A stretch of 64,000 bases of DNA from Suillus spraguei (Eukaryota; Basidiomycota; Agaricomycetes; Boletales; Suillaceae), in assembly GCA_016800925.1 (NCBI GenBank), contig JABCPU010000015.1, positions 310,001-374,000 on the forward strand, read 5' to 3'. Below, in pieces: positions 21,607 to 33,881 of this stretch. The notes beneath the pieces are model-generated. The model worked only from the letters and a program-made list of their open reading frames with translations, did no database searches and was not told the origin of the DNA. Position 1 is the first letter of the stretch. Every line of letters begins with the position of its first letter. The position numbers and the translations under genes were made by a program.

Positions 21607-24600
21607 ACGGCGATCAATCTAACGCTGGCAGCCATGAGAAGAATTACAGACGCATTTAGATCCTTCCATGGAGTTCCGCACTACCCCAGCCAGAAAAAGA
21701 GTTTGACCGGGTAAGAGTCTAGACGATACTTGGGACAATGCGGCGAGGGCTGCGGGGAGATTGTGATGCCTATAGGAAAATGGAAAAACTCAGAAGGCCG
21801 CTCAACTTGAGGGGAATCACGAGGACTGCTTGGAAATTCCAGCTGGAGTCAGCACTCAACAAGCGCCCACCTAGTCATGAGGCTTCTGGCTCGGAGCCGA
21901 GTCGTTGCAGACCTTGAAATAGAGTTATGCTGGGCCATCGTTACGCATTGCCACTCATCATCAAACCACCATATCCAAAGCCATCATGCCCACAGTAACA
22001 AAGCTCTACCAGACTGCCATGCAAGTCGACAGTGGACAGCTGTTGGCCCACATCATATCTGAATCAAACTTGATCGAAGAGCAACATCAGTTGCGTAGCC
22101 TGTTAGAAAGGAACGAGGGACGTCCCCTTGGCCTTGCTGGCGGATTTGCGCCCACTGGAGAGCTCGTGATGCTTGCAATCGCCGACAAGTCCACGATTGT
22201 GATCATCAAATTCGAGTCAAAGAAGAGCAACAAACACCATGAACACACTATCTCACCTGCCAGTAACACTGCCGCTCGGGTTTTTTTGACACAGAACGTC
22301 CTCCGTCGCACCACCGGATTTCTATACGCATTCGACATTGCACCAATTGCCCTTGCTCTATCTCAAACACTTGATCTTCGAATCGCAAATGCGATCGATG
22401 TGCAGTGCGAGTATCGAAAACACGTATCCCCCTCGCCGTTGTTAAACAGGCCGTGGGTGATCTTCATGATTTATACGATGAGAACATCAACGAAGTATTC
22501 CGCGACATTACTATTGTCGATCATCCCGTCGCTGCTAAGAACGGTACTACTTCACTTGCACAGCGTGCATGGATCGCACACTATCTCTCGCAACTCTCAA
22601 CCATGGAGGATCGTTTCGCGCGAGTGCCCCCAGTCGACACCTTCCGGCTCTCTGACGAGGTAGTGTACTACTGTAATTTGTGAATGATGGCGCTGATTGT
22701 AGTCACAGGCATTGGGATTTCTCGCTAAGAGCTCGAAGGATTCATTCCAGCTCGAGCAGAAGAAGCCGACTGAGGTTACGCGCCACTTTGCCACCTCTGT
22801 CGATCATCAGAACAACCGCATCAATGCCCAAGTCGACAGATACCTGAGCAGAATTCGCACGGGCCAGCATCAGGCATGTTGTTCGTGTGTCCACGTCGTA
22901 CCTTACTTGACAACTAATTTTCACAGCGTGCATTCATCGATATCGGCGAGCATGCCGGGTGGGGATTTACTGTCGATGGACAGGTTGTCAAGTCTCAGGG
23001 CTGCATCGCAGAACTTGCCACCAACAACATTCTCAGTTTCGTTGGCAAGACCATCGGCTCGATTAAGATAGTCGGCCGTGGTGACCCTACGCAGGCTGAG
23101 GTACAGCGTGCTCAGAAGGTTCTAGAGATCCTCCAAGGTCTCATCAACCTTCACAACAACCCGTGGGTTCAGTTGATATTCTTTTCCTCTCCTAAGAGTA
23201 ACTTCCAATGGCCCTCCGCCTGGACGGAGGAGGCGAATGATGCGGATGTTGTCAAATACTGTGCCGACCGCGTCAGTCGCCCCCTCAATCCATCCAAACG
23301 AAAGCTGTGAAGCAGATGCTCCGGCAGTCAAATGACGGTCGTCTTACTGTCATCCAGGGGCCTCCTGGAACCGGTAAGACCACTGTCATCGCCTCATTTG
23401 TCCAGATGGCCCTTGACAATGGACTCTCTGGCATCTGGCTCATTGCGCAATCCAATGTTGCCGTCAAGAATATTGCCGAGAAACTCACCGACTTTGGCCT
23501 GACAAATTGGAAGCTTCTTGTGTCGAAGGATTTTTTTGAATACTGGTCAGTCTTTTCACTGATGGCCCTTCCCCTTTAGGCAAATTAACATAATTTAGGC
23601 ACGAGCACCTCTATGCCAGTATTCGGGCCAATATCATCATATCCGATGACTTCTCTGCGCCAGGTTTTTTTCAGGAGCTCCAGACCACACCGGTCATTCT
23701 ATGTACCTTATCTATGCTATCATCTTCCGCTCTTCGAAGGCATGGAGGTTTTAAGGCCGCACCACTCAGGACTCTCGTCATCGATGAAGCGTCCCAAATT
23801 GAGACCGATATCTGCAGTGCCACCCCATGGTCAGGATGACATCCAGGACCTGAAGAGCATCTTCGAGGTCAAGCATCTCAAGGACCATGCTATTTTCCTC
23901 GATATTCAATGTAAGCCCTTCCCCTGACGTTTCCTTGCTCCAAAATCTATTATTTTATTGTAGACAGGATGCCCCCCCAAATTGGAAGGTTATCTCCGAA
24001 GCTGTGTATGATCGCCTACTCGAGTCCAATCCGCTACACTCGGTCACGGACGAGAGAATGGCTTGTCATTTTATCAACATTCCCAGCCAGGAACAGTTAC
24101 ATGGAACTAGCTGGAAGGTGTGTCACTTTAATTTGATCACTCGCAATTGATCGATGTCGTGCGCAGAACCTTGGAGAGTGCCAAGCCTTCTCCGTATTGC
24201 TGCCATGTTGCAGGCGAAGAATAAGCAATCCGCATCATCACCCCGTATGACGCTCAGCGAAGTTTGATTGAGGAGGGTTTAAAGCATTCAGAGCTCGACT
24301 GGGAGGATAAGTGTTTCAATGTTGACTCGTTTCAAGGTTCGTTCTTGCAACATATTTTGTGACCATCATATTTATAGTTCGTTCTTGGCAGGTAACGAGG
24401 AAGATTACATTGTGATCTCACTCGTGCGGTCCATGGCGCTTGGATTCCTCGCCGATCTGCGCCGGATTAATGTCATGCTTACTCGATGCAAGAAGGGCAT
24501 GATCATCTGCACGAGCGAGAAGTTCATGAAGCGGACGGGACACAAGTCACTCGTGGGCAGTCTGTTGAAGTATTATGAACATATGTGGATTGAGAAAGAT

Positions 24601-24915
24601 GAGTTGGAGAGGATTGCATTGTAGTATAACCACTGATGATGCGAATGCCGTCCGGCGAGAACGAGACCGAGTTAACTGAATGATGCTATTCCGCCATCAT
24701 CGGGCTTAAACAGGGCTCTGATGCTTTGGTGATGGCAGTTGGTTGTATAATACTTTGCCGTTTGTTTGTATGATAGATTGGTTGTGCTTGATCAAGGCAT
24801 GTTTTATCTTTTTCTTTGAATAAATTTTTTTTTGTCGTTTCGATTGCATCTGAGTGGTGTATTAGGTGGTATGCGATGGGTAGGCATGGTTTAATTTTGT
24901 ACAAGTGAGTGAGTG
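21607..24915 (+). repeat. Left arm of the ~3.3-kb inverted repeat (contains copy D)
   Basis: From CCATGAGAAGAAT at 21,632 (similarity perhaps from about 21,607) to the block TTGTACAAGT near 24,900, this arm is the reverse complement of 25,385-28,775. It spans the 5' flank, coding region and 3' flank of copy D. Similarity is high by eye over all compared stretches, including the flanks GTGGTGTATT...GGTATG and CCTATAGGAAAATGG versus its partner. Confidence 0.85.
21986..24624 (+). pseudogene. Helicase copy D: second-subfamily pseudogene
   Basis: The plus-strand copy has the same exon plan as its inverted partner E but is decayed. A one-base deletion near 22,408 breaks exon 1 and another near 23,297 comes before Walker A. 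About 110 bp are lost near 23,800, removing motif III (GDYIP...FIGDDKQ) and an intron. Further one-base deletions occur near 23,990 and 24,225. One intron donor near 22,873 is GC where E has GT. Walker A (GPPGTGKTT at about 23,360), VIDEAS, SFQ, GNEED and MLTRCK are still legible. These losses do not lie in C/G runs, so they look genuine. Confidence 0.9.
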
Positions 24916-25384
24916 TAGGCCACTTCAGAGCGCATCTGCGATATGCTCCTTGACAGTGAGCGGGATGATAATTTAGACTCGACGCAGAACTTAATGCGAT
25001 GGAGTGCTATGAGATCTGTGGTAGGGCAGAGTATGATATAGTGGCAAGGGGAAGTGTCAACAAAATCGTCAATTCAATTCAATTCATGAATCGCCCTCGG
25101 TCGATTTGGTCAACCGATGGCGACGTCGGCGATAATAACAAATGCAGCCAGGGACAGAAGGGAAATCGGTGGAAATGCGGGCGCAGGCGCGGTTATAGGC
25201 CTGGTGGTGTCGAGATTTGAGCCTGCTTCGGCTCGTGCATGCGATACTGGTGGAGATTCTCCAATTTTGACTGTAGATAATCGCAAGCGATCGAACACCC
25301 AGGTGTTTCAATAGAAGCTTGTTAGATACTCGGTCGACCATCCTTGTCGCCGCACAATACCTACTATACCAGACTCCACTAGAT
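24916..25384. other. Central spacer of the inverted repeat
   Basis: About 470 bp without inverted similarity between the arms. It contains short frames only. It lies between the converging 3' ends of D and E. Confidence 0.6.
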
Positions 25385-28300
25385 CACCCTACTCTAACTT
25401 GTACGAGAAAAAAACCTACTTATCACATACCGCGCAATACACCACTCAGATGCAATCAAAATGGGAAAAAAAATCATTGTTTTTTCAAAGAAAAAAATAA
25501 AACATGCTTTGATGAAGCACAGCCAATCTATCATGCAAACAAACAGCAAAGTATTGTGTAACTAACCGCCATCACCAAAATATCATAGCCCTGTTTAAGC
25601 CCGATAATGGCAGAATAGCATCATTCAGTCTCGTTCTCGCCGGACGGCACTCTCATAATCACTGGTTATACCACCACACGCCCACTTACAACGCAATGCT
25701 CTCCAAGTTATCTTTATCAACCCACTGATGTTCATAATACTCCAGCAAGCTGCCCACGAGGGAATCGTATCCTGCCCGCTTCATGAATTTCTGGCTCGTG
25801 CAGATGATCATGCCTTTCTTGCATCGAGTAAGCATGACATTAGTTCGGCGCAGATCGGCAAGGAATCCGAGCGCCGTGGACCTTACGAGTGAGATCACAA
25901 TGTAATCTTCCTCGTTACCTGCCAAAACGAACTATAAATATGATGGTCATAAATATATATTGCAAGAACGAACCTTGAAACGAGTCAACATTGAAACACT
26001 TATCCTCCCAGTCGAGCTCTGAATGCTTTAAACCCTCCTCAATCAAACTTCGCTGAGCGTCGTACGGGGTGATGATGCGGAATTGCTTATTCTTCGCCTG
26101 CAACATGGCAGCAATACGGAGAATGGTTTGGCGTTCTTCAAGGTTCTACGCACGACATCGACCAATTGCGAGCGCTCAAATTAAAGTGACACACCTTCCA
26201 GCTAGTTCCATGTAACTGTTCCTGGCTGGGAATGTTGATAAAATGACAAGCCATTCTCTCGTCCGTGACCGAGTGTAGCGGATTGGACTCGAGTAGGCTA
26301 TCATACACAGCTTCGGAGATGAACCTTCCAATTTGGGGGGGCATCCTGTCTACAATAAAATAATGGATTTTGGAGCAAGGAAACGTCAGGGGAAGGGCTT
26401 ACATTGAATATCGAGGAAAATAGCATGGTCCTTGAGATGCTTGACCTCGAAGATGCTCTTCAGGTCCTGGATGTCATCCTGACCATGGGGTGGCACTGAA
26501 GATATCAGAACGTGCGATGACATGCAGGAAAAAGACTTGGACATACATTGTTTGTCATCACCGATAAAGCAAACCTTTCGAATGGACGTATGAGACATGA
26601 AGAGAGGAATATAGTCGCCGATCTCAATTTGGGACGCCTCGTCAATGACAAGAGTCCTGAGTGGTGCGGCCTTAAATCCTCCATGCCTTCGAAGAGCGAC
26701 AGACGAGAGCATAGATAAGGTACAGAGGATAACCGGGGTGGTCTGGAGCTCCTGAAAAAAACCTGGCGCAGAGAAGTCCTCAGATATGATGATGTTGGCC
26801 CGAATACTGGCATAGAGGTGCTCGTGCCTAGAATATGTTAGTCTGCCTAAGGGGACCAGTGAAAAGACCGACCAGTATTCAAAAAATTCCTTCGACACAA
26901 GAAGCTTCCATTTTGTCAGGCCAAAGTTGGTGAGTTTCTCGGCAATATTCTTGACGGCAACATTGGATTGCGCAATGAGCCAGATGCCAGAGAGTCCACT
27001 ATCAAGGGCCGTCTGAACAAATGAGGCGATGACAGTGGTCTTACCGGTTCCAGGAGGGCCCTGAATGACAGTAAGACGGCCATCATTTGACTGCCGGAGC
27101 ATCTGCTTCACAGCTTTCGTTTGTGATGGATTGAGGGGGCGACTGACGCGGTCGGCACGGTATTTGACAACATCCGCATCGTTCGCCTCCTCCGTCCAGG
27201 CGGGAGGCCATTGGAAGTTACTCCTAGGAGAGGAAAAGAATATTAACTGAACCCATGGGTTGTCGTGCTCAAGGTTGATGAGACCTTGGAGGATCTCTAG
27301 AACCTTCTGAGCACGCTGTACCTCAGCCTGCGTAGGGTCATCACGGCCGACTATCTTAATCGAGCCTATGGTCTTGCCAACAAAACTAAGAGTGTTGGTG
27401 GTAGCGAGTTTCGCTGTGCGACCTCGAGACTTGGCAACCTGTCCGTCGACAGTGAAGCCCCGCCCGGCATGCTCGCCGATATCGATGAATGCACGCTGTA
27501 AAAATCAGTTGTCAAGTAAAGCACGGCGTGGACACAGACGACGCACCTGATGTTGACCCTTGCGAATTTTGTTCTGATATCTGTCAGCTTGGGCATTAAT
27601 GTGGTTGTTCTGATGATCGACAGAGGTGGCAAAGTGACGCGTGACCTCAGTCGGCTTCTTCTGCTCGAGCTGGAATGAATCCTTCGAGCTCTTAGCGAGG
27701 AATTCCAATGCCTGTGATTACAATAAGCGCCGTCATTCACAAATTACAGTAGTGCACTACCTCGTCAGAGAGCCGGAAGGTGTCGACTGGGGGCACTTGC
27801 GCGAAACGATCCTCCATGGTTGATATTTGCGAAAGATAGTGTGCGATCCATGCACGTTGTGCAAGTGAAGTGGTACCATTCTTAGCAGCGACGGGATGAT
27901 CGACAATAGTATTGTCGCGGAATACTTCGTTGATATTCTGATCGTATAAATCATGAAGATCACCCACGGCCTGTTTAACAACGGCGAGAGGGATACGTGT
28001 TTTTGATGCTGCGCACTGCACATCGATTGCATTTGCAATTCGAAGGTCAAGTGTTTGAGCTAGAGCGAGCGCGATTGGTGCAATGTCGAATGCGTATAGA
28101 AACCCGGTGGTGCGGCGGAGGAGGTTCTGTGTCAAAAACACCCGAGCGGCACGTTCATCGTGTTCGTTGCCCTTGCTCTTCTTTAATTCAAATTTGATGA
28201 TGACAATTGTGGACTTGTCAGCAATTGCAAGCATGGCGAGCTCTCCAGTAGGCGCAAATCCGCCAGCAAGGCCAAGGGCGCGTCCCTCGTTCCTGTCCAA

Positions 28301-28775
28301 CAGACTACGCAACTGATGTTGCTCTTCAATCAAGTTTGATTCAGGTATAATGTGGGTCGACAACTCTCCGCTGTAGACTTTCATGACATTCTGGTAGAGC
28401 AGCTTTGTTACTGTGGGCATGATGCTTTGGATATGATGGTTTGATGGTAGTGGGCAGTGGCAACTTGTGTAACGATGGAATACAACTCTATTTCAAGGTG
28501 TACAACAGGGCTCCAAGCCCGTAGGCTCATGACTATTAGGTGGGCGCTTGTGCAGCCCTGACCCCAGCTAAAATTTCCAAGCAGTCCTCGTGGTTCCCCT
28601 TTGAGCGGCCTTCCATTGTCCTATAGGCATCACAATCTCTCCGCAGCCCTTGCCACTTTGTCTCAAGTGTCGTCTAGATTCTTGCCCGGTCAAGCTTTCT
28701 TCCTGGCTGCGGAACTCCATGGAAGGATCTAAATACGTTTGTGATTCTTCTCATAGGGTTGGCTAAGTATTGCCG
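25385..28775 (-). repeat. Right arm of the ~3.3-kb inverted repeat (contains copy E)
   Basis: The reverse-complement partner of 21,607-24,915. To its right (from about 28,793) the sequence resumes with CGCTAGGCTAGGGTCGCCAT, the spacer normally found 3' of an A-type copy. Confidence 0.85.
25686..28420 (-). CDS. Helicase copy E: second-subfamily SF1 helicase, intact (~793 aa)
   Basis: Exons on the minus strand: 28420-27761, 27711-27547, 27495-26873, 26827-26547, 26495-26403, 26349-26195, 26145-25974 and 25918-25686 (2,382 nt, in phase). Motifs: GPPGTGKTT (residues 421-429), SNVAVKNIAEKL, VIDEASQIEIGDYIP, FIGDDKQLPPHG, QYRMP, VDSFQGNEEDYIVI and NVMLTRCK. The N-terminal ~220 residues (GLAGGFAPTGELAMLAIAD, then FLYAFDIAPIALALAQ, then NAIDVQ) form a domain similar in layout to that of copies A/B/F/G. 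All seven introns lie at the same positions as in the A subfamily, but the one after DSFQ is GT-AG here. It is probably the active member of the D/E pair. Confidence 0.88.
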
Positions 28776-29516
28776 ACCACGACTCGCCAAGTCCAAATTT
28801 ACACCGCTAGGCTAGGGTCGCCATTAACTCATTATCTCACCAACAAAGGCGAACAAAAGCAACATAGCCGTCTTTTGTATTGAGGTATGATATCGCTTGT
28901 CCGTTACCGTGACGGCAGGTCGATTCTTTCATGTTTTATGGTAGTCCAGACTCTATTGACTTGTACATGCACTCTGCCCATTCAGTTGTTTATGGCGACT
29001 GACACCGAGTTGCCATGCAACGTGAAAGGTACGCAAACGCCTAGCTCCATCGGCCTCATGATGTTATGCCCAAGTTAAGTACTCGCCAATGGCGCACAGA
29101 TTAGTGGAAGCGTTAGTTCAAACTATCGGCTAGCTCTGTAGTACGAGTCGTTCTAAACGCTGGTGAGTGGGGTTCCACCATAGAGGGCTATGCAGAAGTA
29201 CACCACGATGGCTTCACGCTATGTCGCCGCCGGATCAGTGTATATGGCTGCGGAGTAGAGGCGGATTTCGGACGGTTAGTATTAGTCAGTACCCGACCCT
29301 AACGCCGAGGCCTTGACTGTCCTTGTGCTTTGTGACATCGACGCGCACACCAAGTACAACCTGAAGTTCCCATATGCATGTTGTTCAACATCATGAGTCT
29401 CTACGAGGTAGACTGTAACTTATAGCATGTACATATACAATTGCCATATAATACAAATGCAGTGCAGTATACAACAAGAAAGTAAGCCCGATGTAAATAG
29501 TCCAGACTCCAGATCA
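28776..29516. other. Spacer between copy E and copy F
   Basis: No gene. It is homologous to the B-C spacer (19,680-20,350), including CCCATATGCATG and CAATTGCCATATAATAC near the 3' end of copy F. Confidence 0.6.
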
Positions 29517-32275
29517 TCACCTTAAGATACCATTTACTATATCACGAGCATCCAACCAGGCATCAGGGCCCATAGTAACAGCAAGCTTCCCGACCAGCGT
29601 GCTTGCTGCTTTACCCTTCATCACGAAATTACGGTTCGTGCAAATGATCATGCTTATTTTGCATCGTGTCAGCATCACGTTCGTCCTGCGCGAGTTCTTC
29701 AAGAACCCTACACCCTGAGTACGGACTAGAGAGACGATTATGTGGTCTTCCTCGTTTCCTGCGGTGACCGTCAGCCAGATGCACCCAGCATGTCAAGGAA
29801 CTACTTGCCTTGGAAGGAGTCCACGTTGAAGCATTTGTCTTCCCATGGAAGGTTTGCTAACTCAAGCTGTTTTTCTATCGTAGACCTCTGACCATCATAC
29901 GGAGTGATGATCCTGAACTGCTTGCCCTGTCCGTGGTATATACGGGCGAGGTGGATAACCACGGATATCTCTTGTGGGTTCTAATACAAACGATGTGAGG
30001 CTGGCATATCACGATGATCAGGAGGAGAAACATACTATCCAGCTATGTCCCGCTTTCTGCTCCTGGCCCCTTTTGACATCCAAGAAACGACATGCTGCAT
30101 TGTTGTTAACGTCGTGCACAGTCATCAACTTCTGATTGTATACATGACGGGAAATAAAGTTCCCAATGACGAGTGGCATACGGTCTGGGATCTGGAGTTG
30201 AAACGACGATGACTCGAAGTCGAGATACGAGCTTACACTGGGTATCCAAAAAGTGTGCCCGCTTTCGGAGGTGCGGAAATTCAAAAACACTTCGTAGTTT
30301 CCCAATGTCATCTTGGCCGAAAGGCGCCACTAAGATCCAAGTCAGTACAAGTTAATGATGGAATAACTACCAAAGTCTTACGTTGTCTGTCATCACCAAT
30401 GAACACCATCTTTTGGAGGGTGGGCTGAAAACGCTGAAGCAGCGGCAAATAGTCTCCCACTTCGATTTGACTCGCCTCGTCGAATATTACGGTCTCAACT
30501 GGGACTTGAAGAGCGATTTTATCGATACGAGGATTGGACAGCATACTCAATGTGCAAAGGATGACTCTTGTTTTTGTTTTTGTGTATGTGTCGATCAAGA
30601 GCCGTTCAATGGCAACAGGCCCGCCACCAAACATGTCGGATCGTACAAAACAATGTTCCAGCCTCTCATACAGGTGTTCATGCCTACAACACAAATTTTC
30701 AGTATGACAGAGATCTGAAGAACGTATGACGCACCAGTCATGATGGAAGTCTCTGGATACTAGAAGCTTGAATTCACGGAAGCCAACCTTGTCAAGCTTT
30801 TCTGCGATATTCTTGACAGCGACGTTCGACTGTGCCACGAGCCAGACCGTCCGATCCCTGTGCCCGGTCCTGACGATACTGTCGACACTGGCCGCTATGA
30901 CTGTTGTTTTGCCAGTGCCAGGAGGACCCTGAATAAGTAATACACGGTCTCTGTCTGCTTGCGAAAGAATTCGCTCCACTGCTTCATACTGTGAATGGTT
31001 CAATGTACCGCTCGGGTTGTAAACAAATGGTGAGCTGGAAGTACCCCCGGTTGTGGGCGGCCATGAGATCTTTAACGATGGTGCCCAGATACTACAGAAG
31101 AACGGGTAATGGGTCAACGTGATGGTGCCTTGAAGTGCCTTTAGCACTACAAGTTCTCTGTATGATTCAGCTGCTGTCAAATCTTCTTTCCCAATGGTGG
31201 TCACACGGAGGACCTTGCCGGAAGTATGTACAGCGCCTTTGACGCTGATATGAGCCTGTCTTCCATCTATTTGCTGTGCACGACCCGTCATTGTTGACAG
31301 CTTATTTCCATTCTGCGTTTCGATGTGGATGACCTGTAAGTGCGGACGTTCAGAGTCGGTTGCATAATATCTTGTAAATGTTCATACTTGATCTCTGTTT
31401 TTCATGATACGCGTTCTGAAGCGAGTGCACTCGAGGTTGACATTACCGGCTTTGGAGATGCTTAAGCCATCTGTGACGTTGTTGACGACTTTCGTTGGCT
31501 TCAAAGACTCCAAAATTTCACCATCGCGAGAGATCTTGGCGAGGGCGCTCAGATGCTACATAATGAATTAGAACGGATTCGTGACGTGACGAAGAATACA
31601 TACAATATCCGGCATTATATCTGTGGCAATTCGAGCTATGCGAGGGAATCTAGACGCCATGTGAGGAAATGCAACAGTGCGGCATGCTGCCCAAGCCTGG
31701 AGCGCTACATCCATGGTTGTTGCATCGCCTTCTCTATGAGCAAAGAGAATTTTCACGTTCTGCTTCTGAAGTAAGAGTTCGCCGCCCAAGGCGTCCATAG
31801 TCGCCTCGAGGGATCGCCGATCACTGCCAATAGACACTGACAGGATGTCGACTGCGGCATTGATTCGCAGTGAGAGGTCCAGGTAGAGACCTAGTGCAAT
31901 CCTGTCTATCCTGTACCCATAGAGTTGGATATCGGGATTACACAAGATTTTGTCTTGTATTAAAATACGTCCTCGGGAAACTGGAGGATGTTGTTCCTGA
32001 CCCTTCTTCTTCTTCTGTTGGTGCTGCAGATTCTGTTTTTTTGTAGCGAAGAAGTGGACGACAAGCGCCCTAGTGAGCGTGGCAAATGCTAAAGATGAAA
32101 GAGTGCAGTCGGGGCGATACGTGGCTGCTACCCCAATGGCAGCGCCTTCGGCTGTGTCGATAAGACGCTGCAAGCTTGAAGAAGAAACATTGTTCTCGTC
32201 AACCTCTTCAAGGGTTATTTGTTCATGATCGGCCTTATAGAGGTTCTGTTGTAGAGTGAAGAATGTGTGGGTCAT
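29517..32275 (-). CDS. Helicase copy F: UPF1-like SF1 helicase, intact (~798 aa)
   Basis: Exons on the minus strand: 32275-31604, 31555-31388, 31333-30735, 30683-30382, 30329-30237, 30184-30036, 29980-29809 and 29758-29517 (2,397 nt, in phase). The start at 32275 (MTHTFFTLQQ) was chosen because it aligns with the starts of A, B and G; an upstream in-frame ATG at 32386 is unlikely. All SF1 motifs are present; motif III reads GDDRQ instead of GDDKQ. As in B, the second intron (31334-31387) contains an in-frame TGA. The 51-nt intron 30684-30734 is a multiple of three and free of stops, so retention would add 17 residues. The intron after DSFQ is GC-AG. Confidence 0.88.
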
Positions 32276-32660
32276 GGACGTAAAAGATAGAAAGAAAGCG
32301 CACGATGTCAACGCGCTGAAAGCGAGGATGTAGGAACGTGACCGAAGGCCGCTGCTATTTATTGCTGAATGAGCGTCTACTGTCAATGAATAATAACTGC
32401 GTTTTACAACAAGTCAACAGTGAAGAGGGGACAGGGAACCACGCATAGGCTGTGCTTGAACTTTGAAGAACAAAGCACAAATGCAAATGGGTACTTTGTG
32501 TGTCCAGTATCTCATACTCCAAAGTACACCACTAGTTTTTCTGGAAATGCAACACCACTCAAACGCCTTTCAGCGTCTTCTGGATTAATCCGGCTTGTAG
32601 GTGCAAGCAAACATTGAGCTGAATTTGCGGGTAAGCAATTATGTAAATTTGGCAGTGTAG
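32276..32660 (-). promoter_or_regulatory. Conserved 5' flank of helicase F
   Basis: Carries the shared blocks TATTTATT (plus strand, 32,356), CACGCATAGGCTGTGCTTGA, GTGTGTCCAGTATCTCA and the AACGCCTTTCAGC block, in the same order as upstream of A, B and G. Unlike A and B it lacks the PAM18-side segment. Confidence 0.55.
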
Positions 32661-33881
32661 GAAAGTACATGTATGAATTTGAAATGTGACCCGTCGGCAA
32701 ACCTCGCTTGTGTACCGAGGGTGGTGCGCCACCCGGAATGACTCCACTCGAAAAGGCAACTGCGCTAGTAACTAGACGAGACACACCATGCATGGAGGGG
32801 GCGAGACTTATCTTGTAGCCTGCAGCCACTTCGCTCATTCGGCTAAGTATATTTTATTGGCTCCCTGCTGACTCCAGTTTGCAGATTCTTGACCCTCCTC
32901 CCTTCATTTCACAAACAATCCTTCCCTCCGTCTCACAGATGACCACAGATGACTCTTAAACTCAAAGCTTCCAGACTCTTCGTCCCTCCATCCCACAGAC
33001 AACTCTCCCTTCGAGTTGTTGAACTTAAAGTTGCCATTGTTTTCGTTCCCCGTGCGGTTGTGTTCTCGAACTCAAACTTGCCGGCATTCTCGTCTTCAAT
33101 GCAGTTCTTTTTCAGTGAAATCAAATAAACCTGCTTAAAGACAAGCTGTAAAACTGTATGTGCGCGTTACATAGTGACCACAGAAAATTATGCCAACAAG
33201 ACCGTCCCAGTAAGATAAGGATAGACTGAACCTGCGAGAATTTGAAAAGAGCGAGAATGAACCAAGGGACAGGTTCGACACCTCATCCTATGAACAACAA
33301 AGGGCAAGCACTGGGAGCAAACACATGAGCATTGAGACATACACCTGGCACAGCAGATTTAGAAAAAGAGTAGCAGTACCAGTACCAGCAGCACTGCGAC
33401 ATTACTGCCTAGCTTGAAGAAACAGCAGGGGTGCGTTGTGTGGTAGCACCAACTTGCAGTTGAACACATGGATACTCCGGAGAGCATTCATTGAAGATGT
33501 TGGATGGTGATCGTGATGTATCTTCGCAGTAGTATGTATGACTCACATTGCAACTGATGGCTAAGGGCAACGAAGAGAACAGGTTAACTGGGAGTCATTG
33601 AGGAAAAGTGCCTGGGGATTTACCAAGAGATCGAGTAGAGGTGGTACTGCGCACCAAGCAAGTCTCGTTTTTGCACTTCCTCAGTTTCACATGAATTGTT
33701 GTGTAAATGTGTGATTGAGCGCGGCGGGAACCTGACAATGTGGGCTCGAGTCTTGACATGCGAAATATAAGTGATTTCCTACTACGTATACAACACGTAC
33801 ATACACCAATTGCCATATAATACAAAATGCGACGAGAAAGTCCCAAAACCCAACCAAGAAGTCTAATGTAAATAGTCCAAA
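32661..33881. other. Spacer between copies F and G
   Basis: No gene recognised. About 32,880-33,110 holds a run of similar pyrimidine-rich clauses (CCCTCC..., CTCACAGATGACCACAGATG), with short local repeats. The last part (33,800-33,880) is the 3' flank of copy G. Confidence 0.45.
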
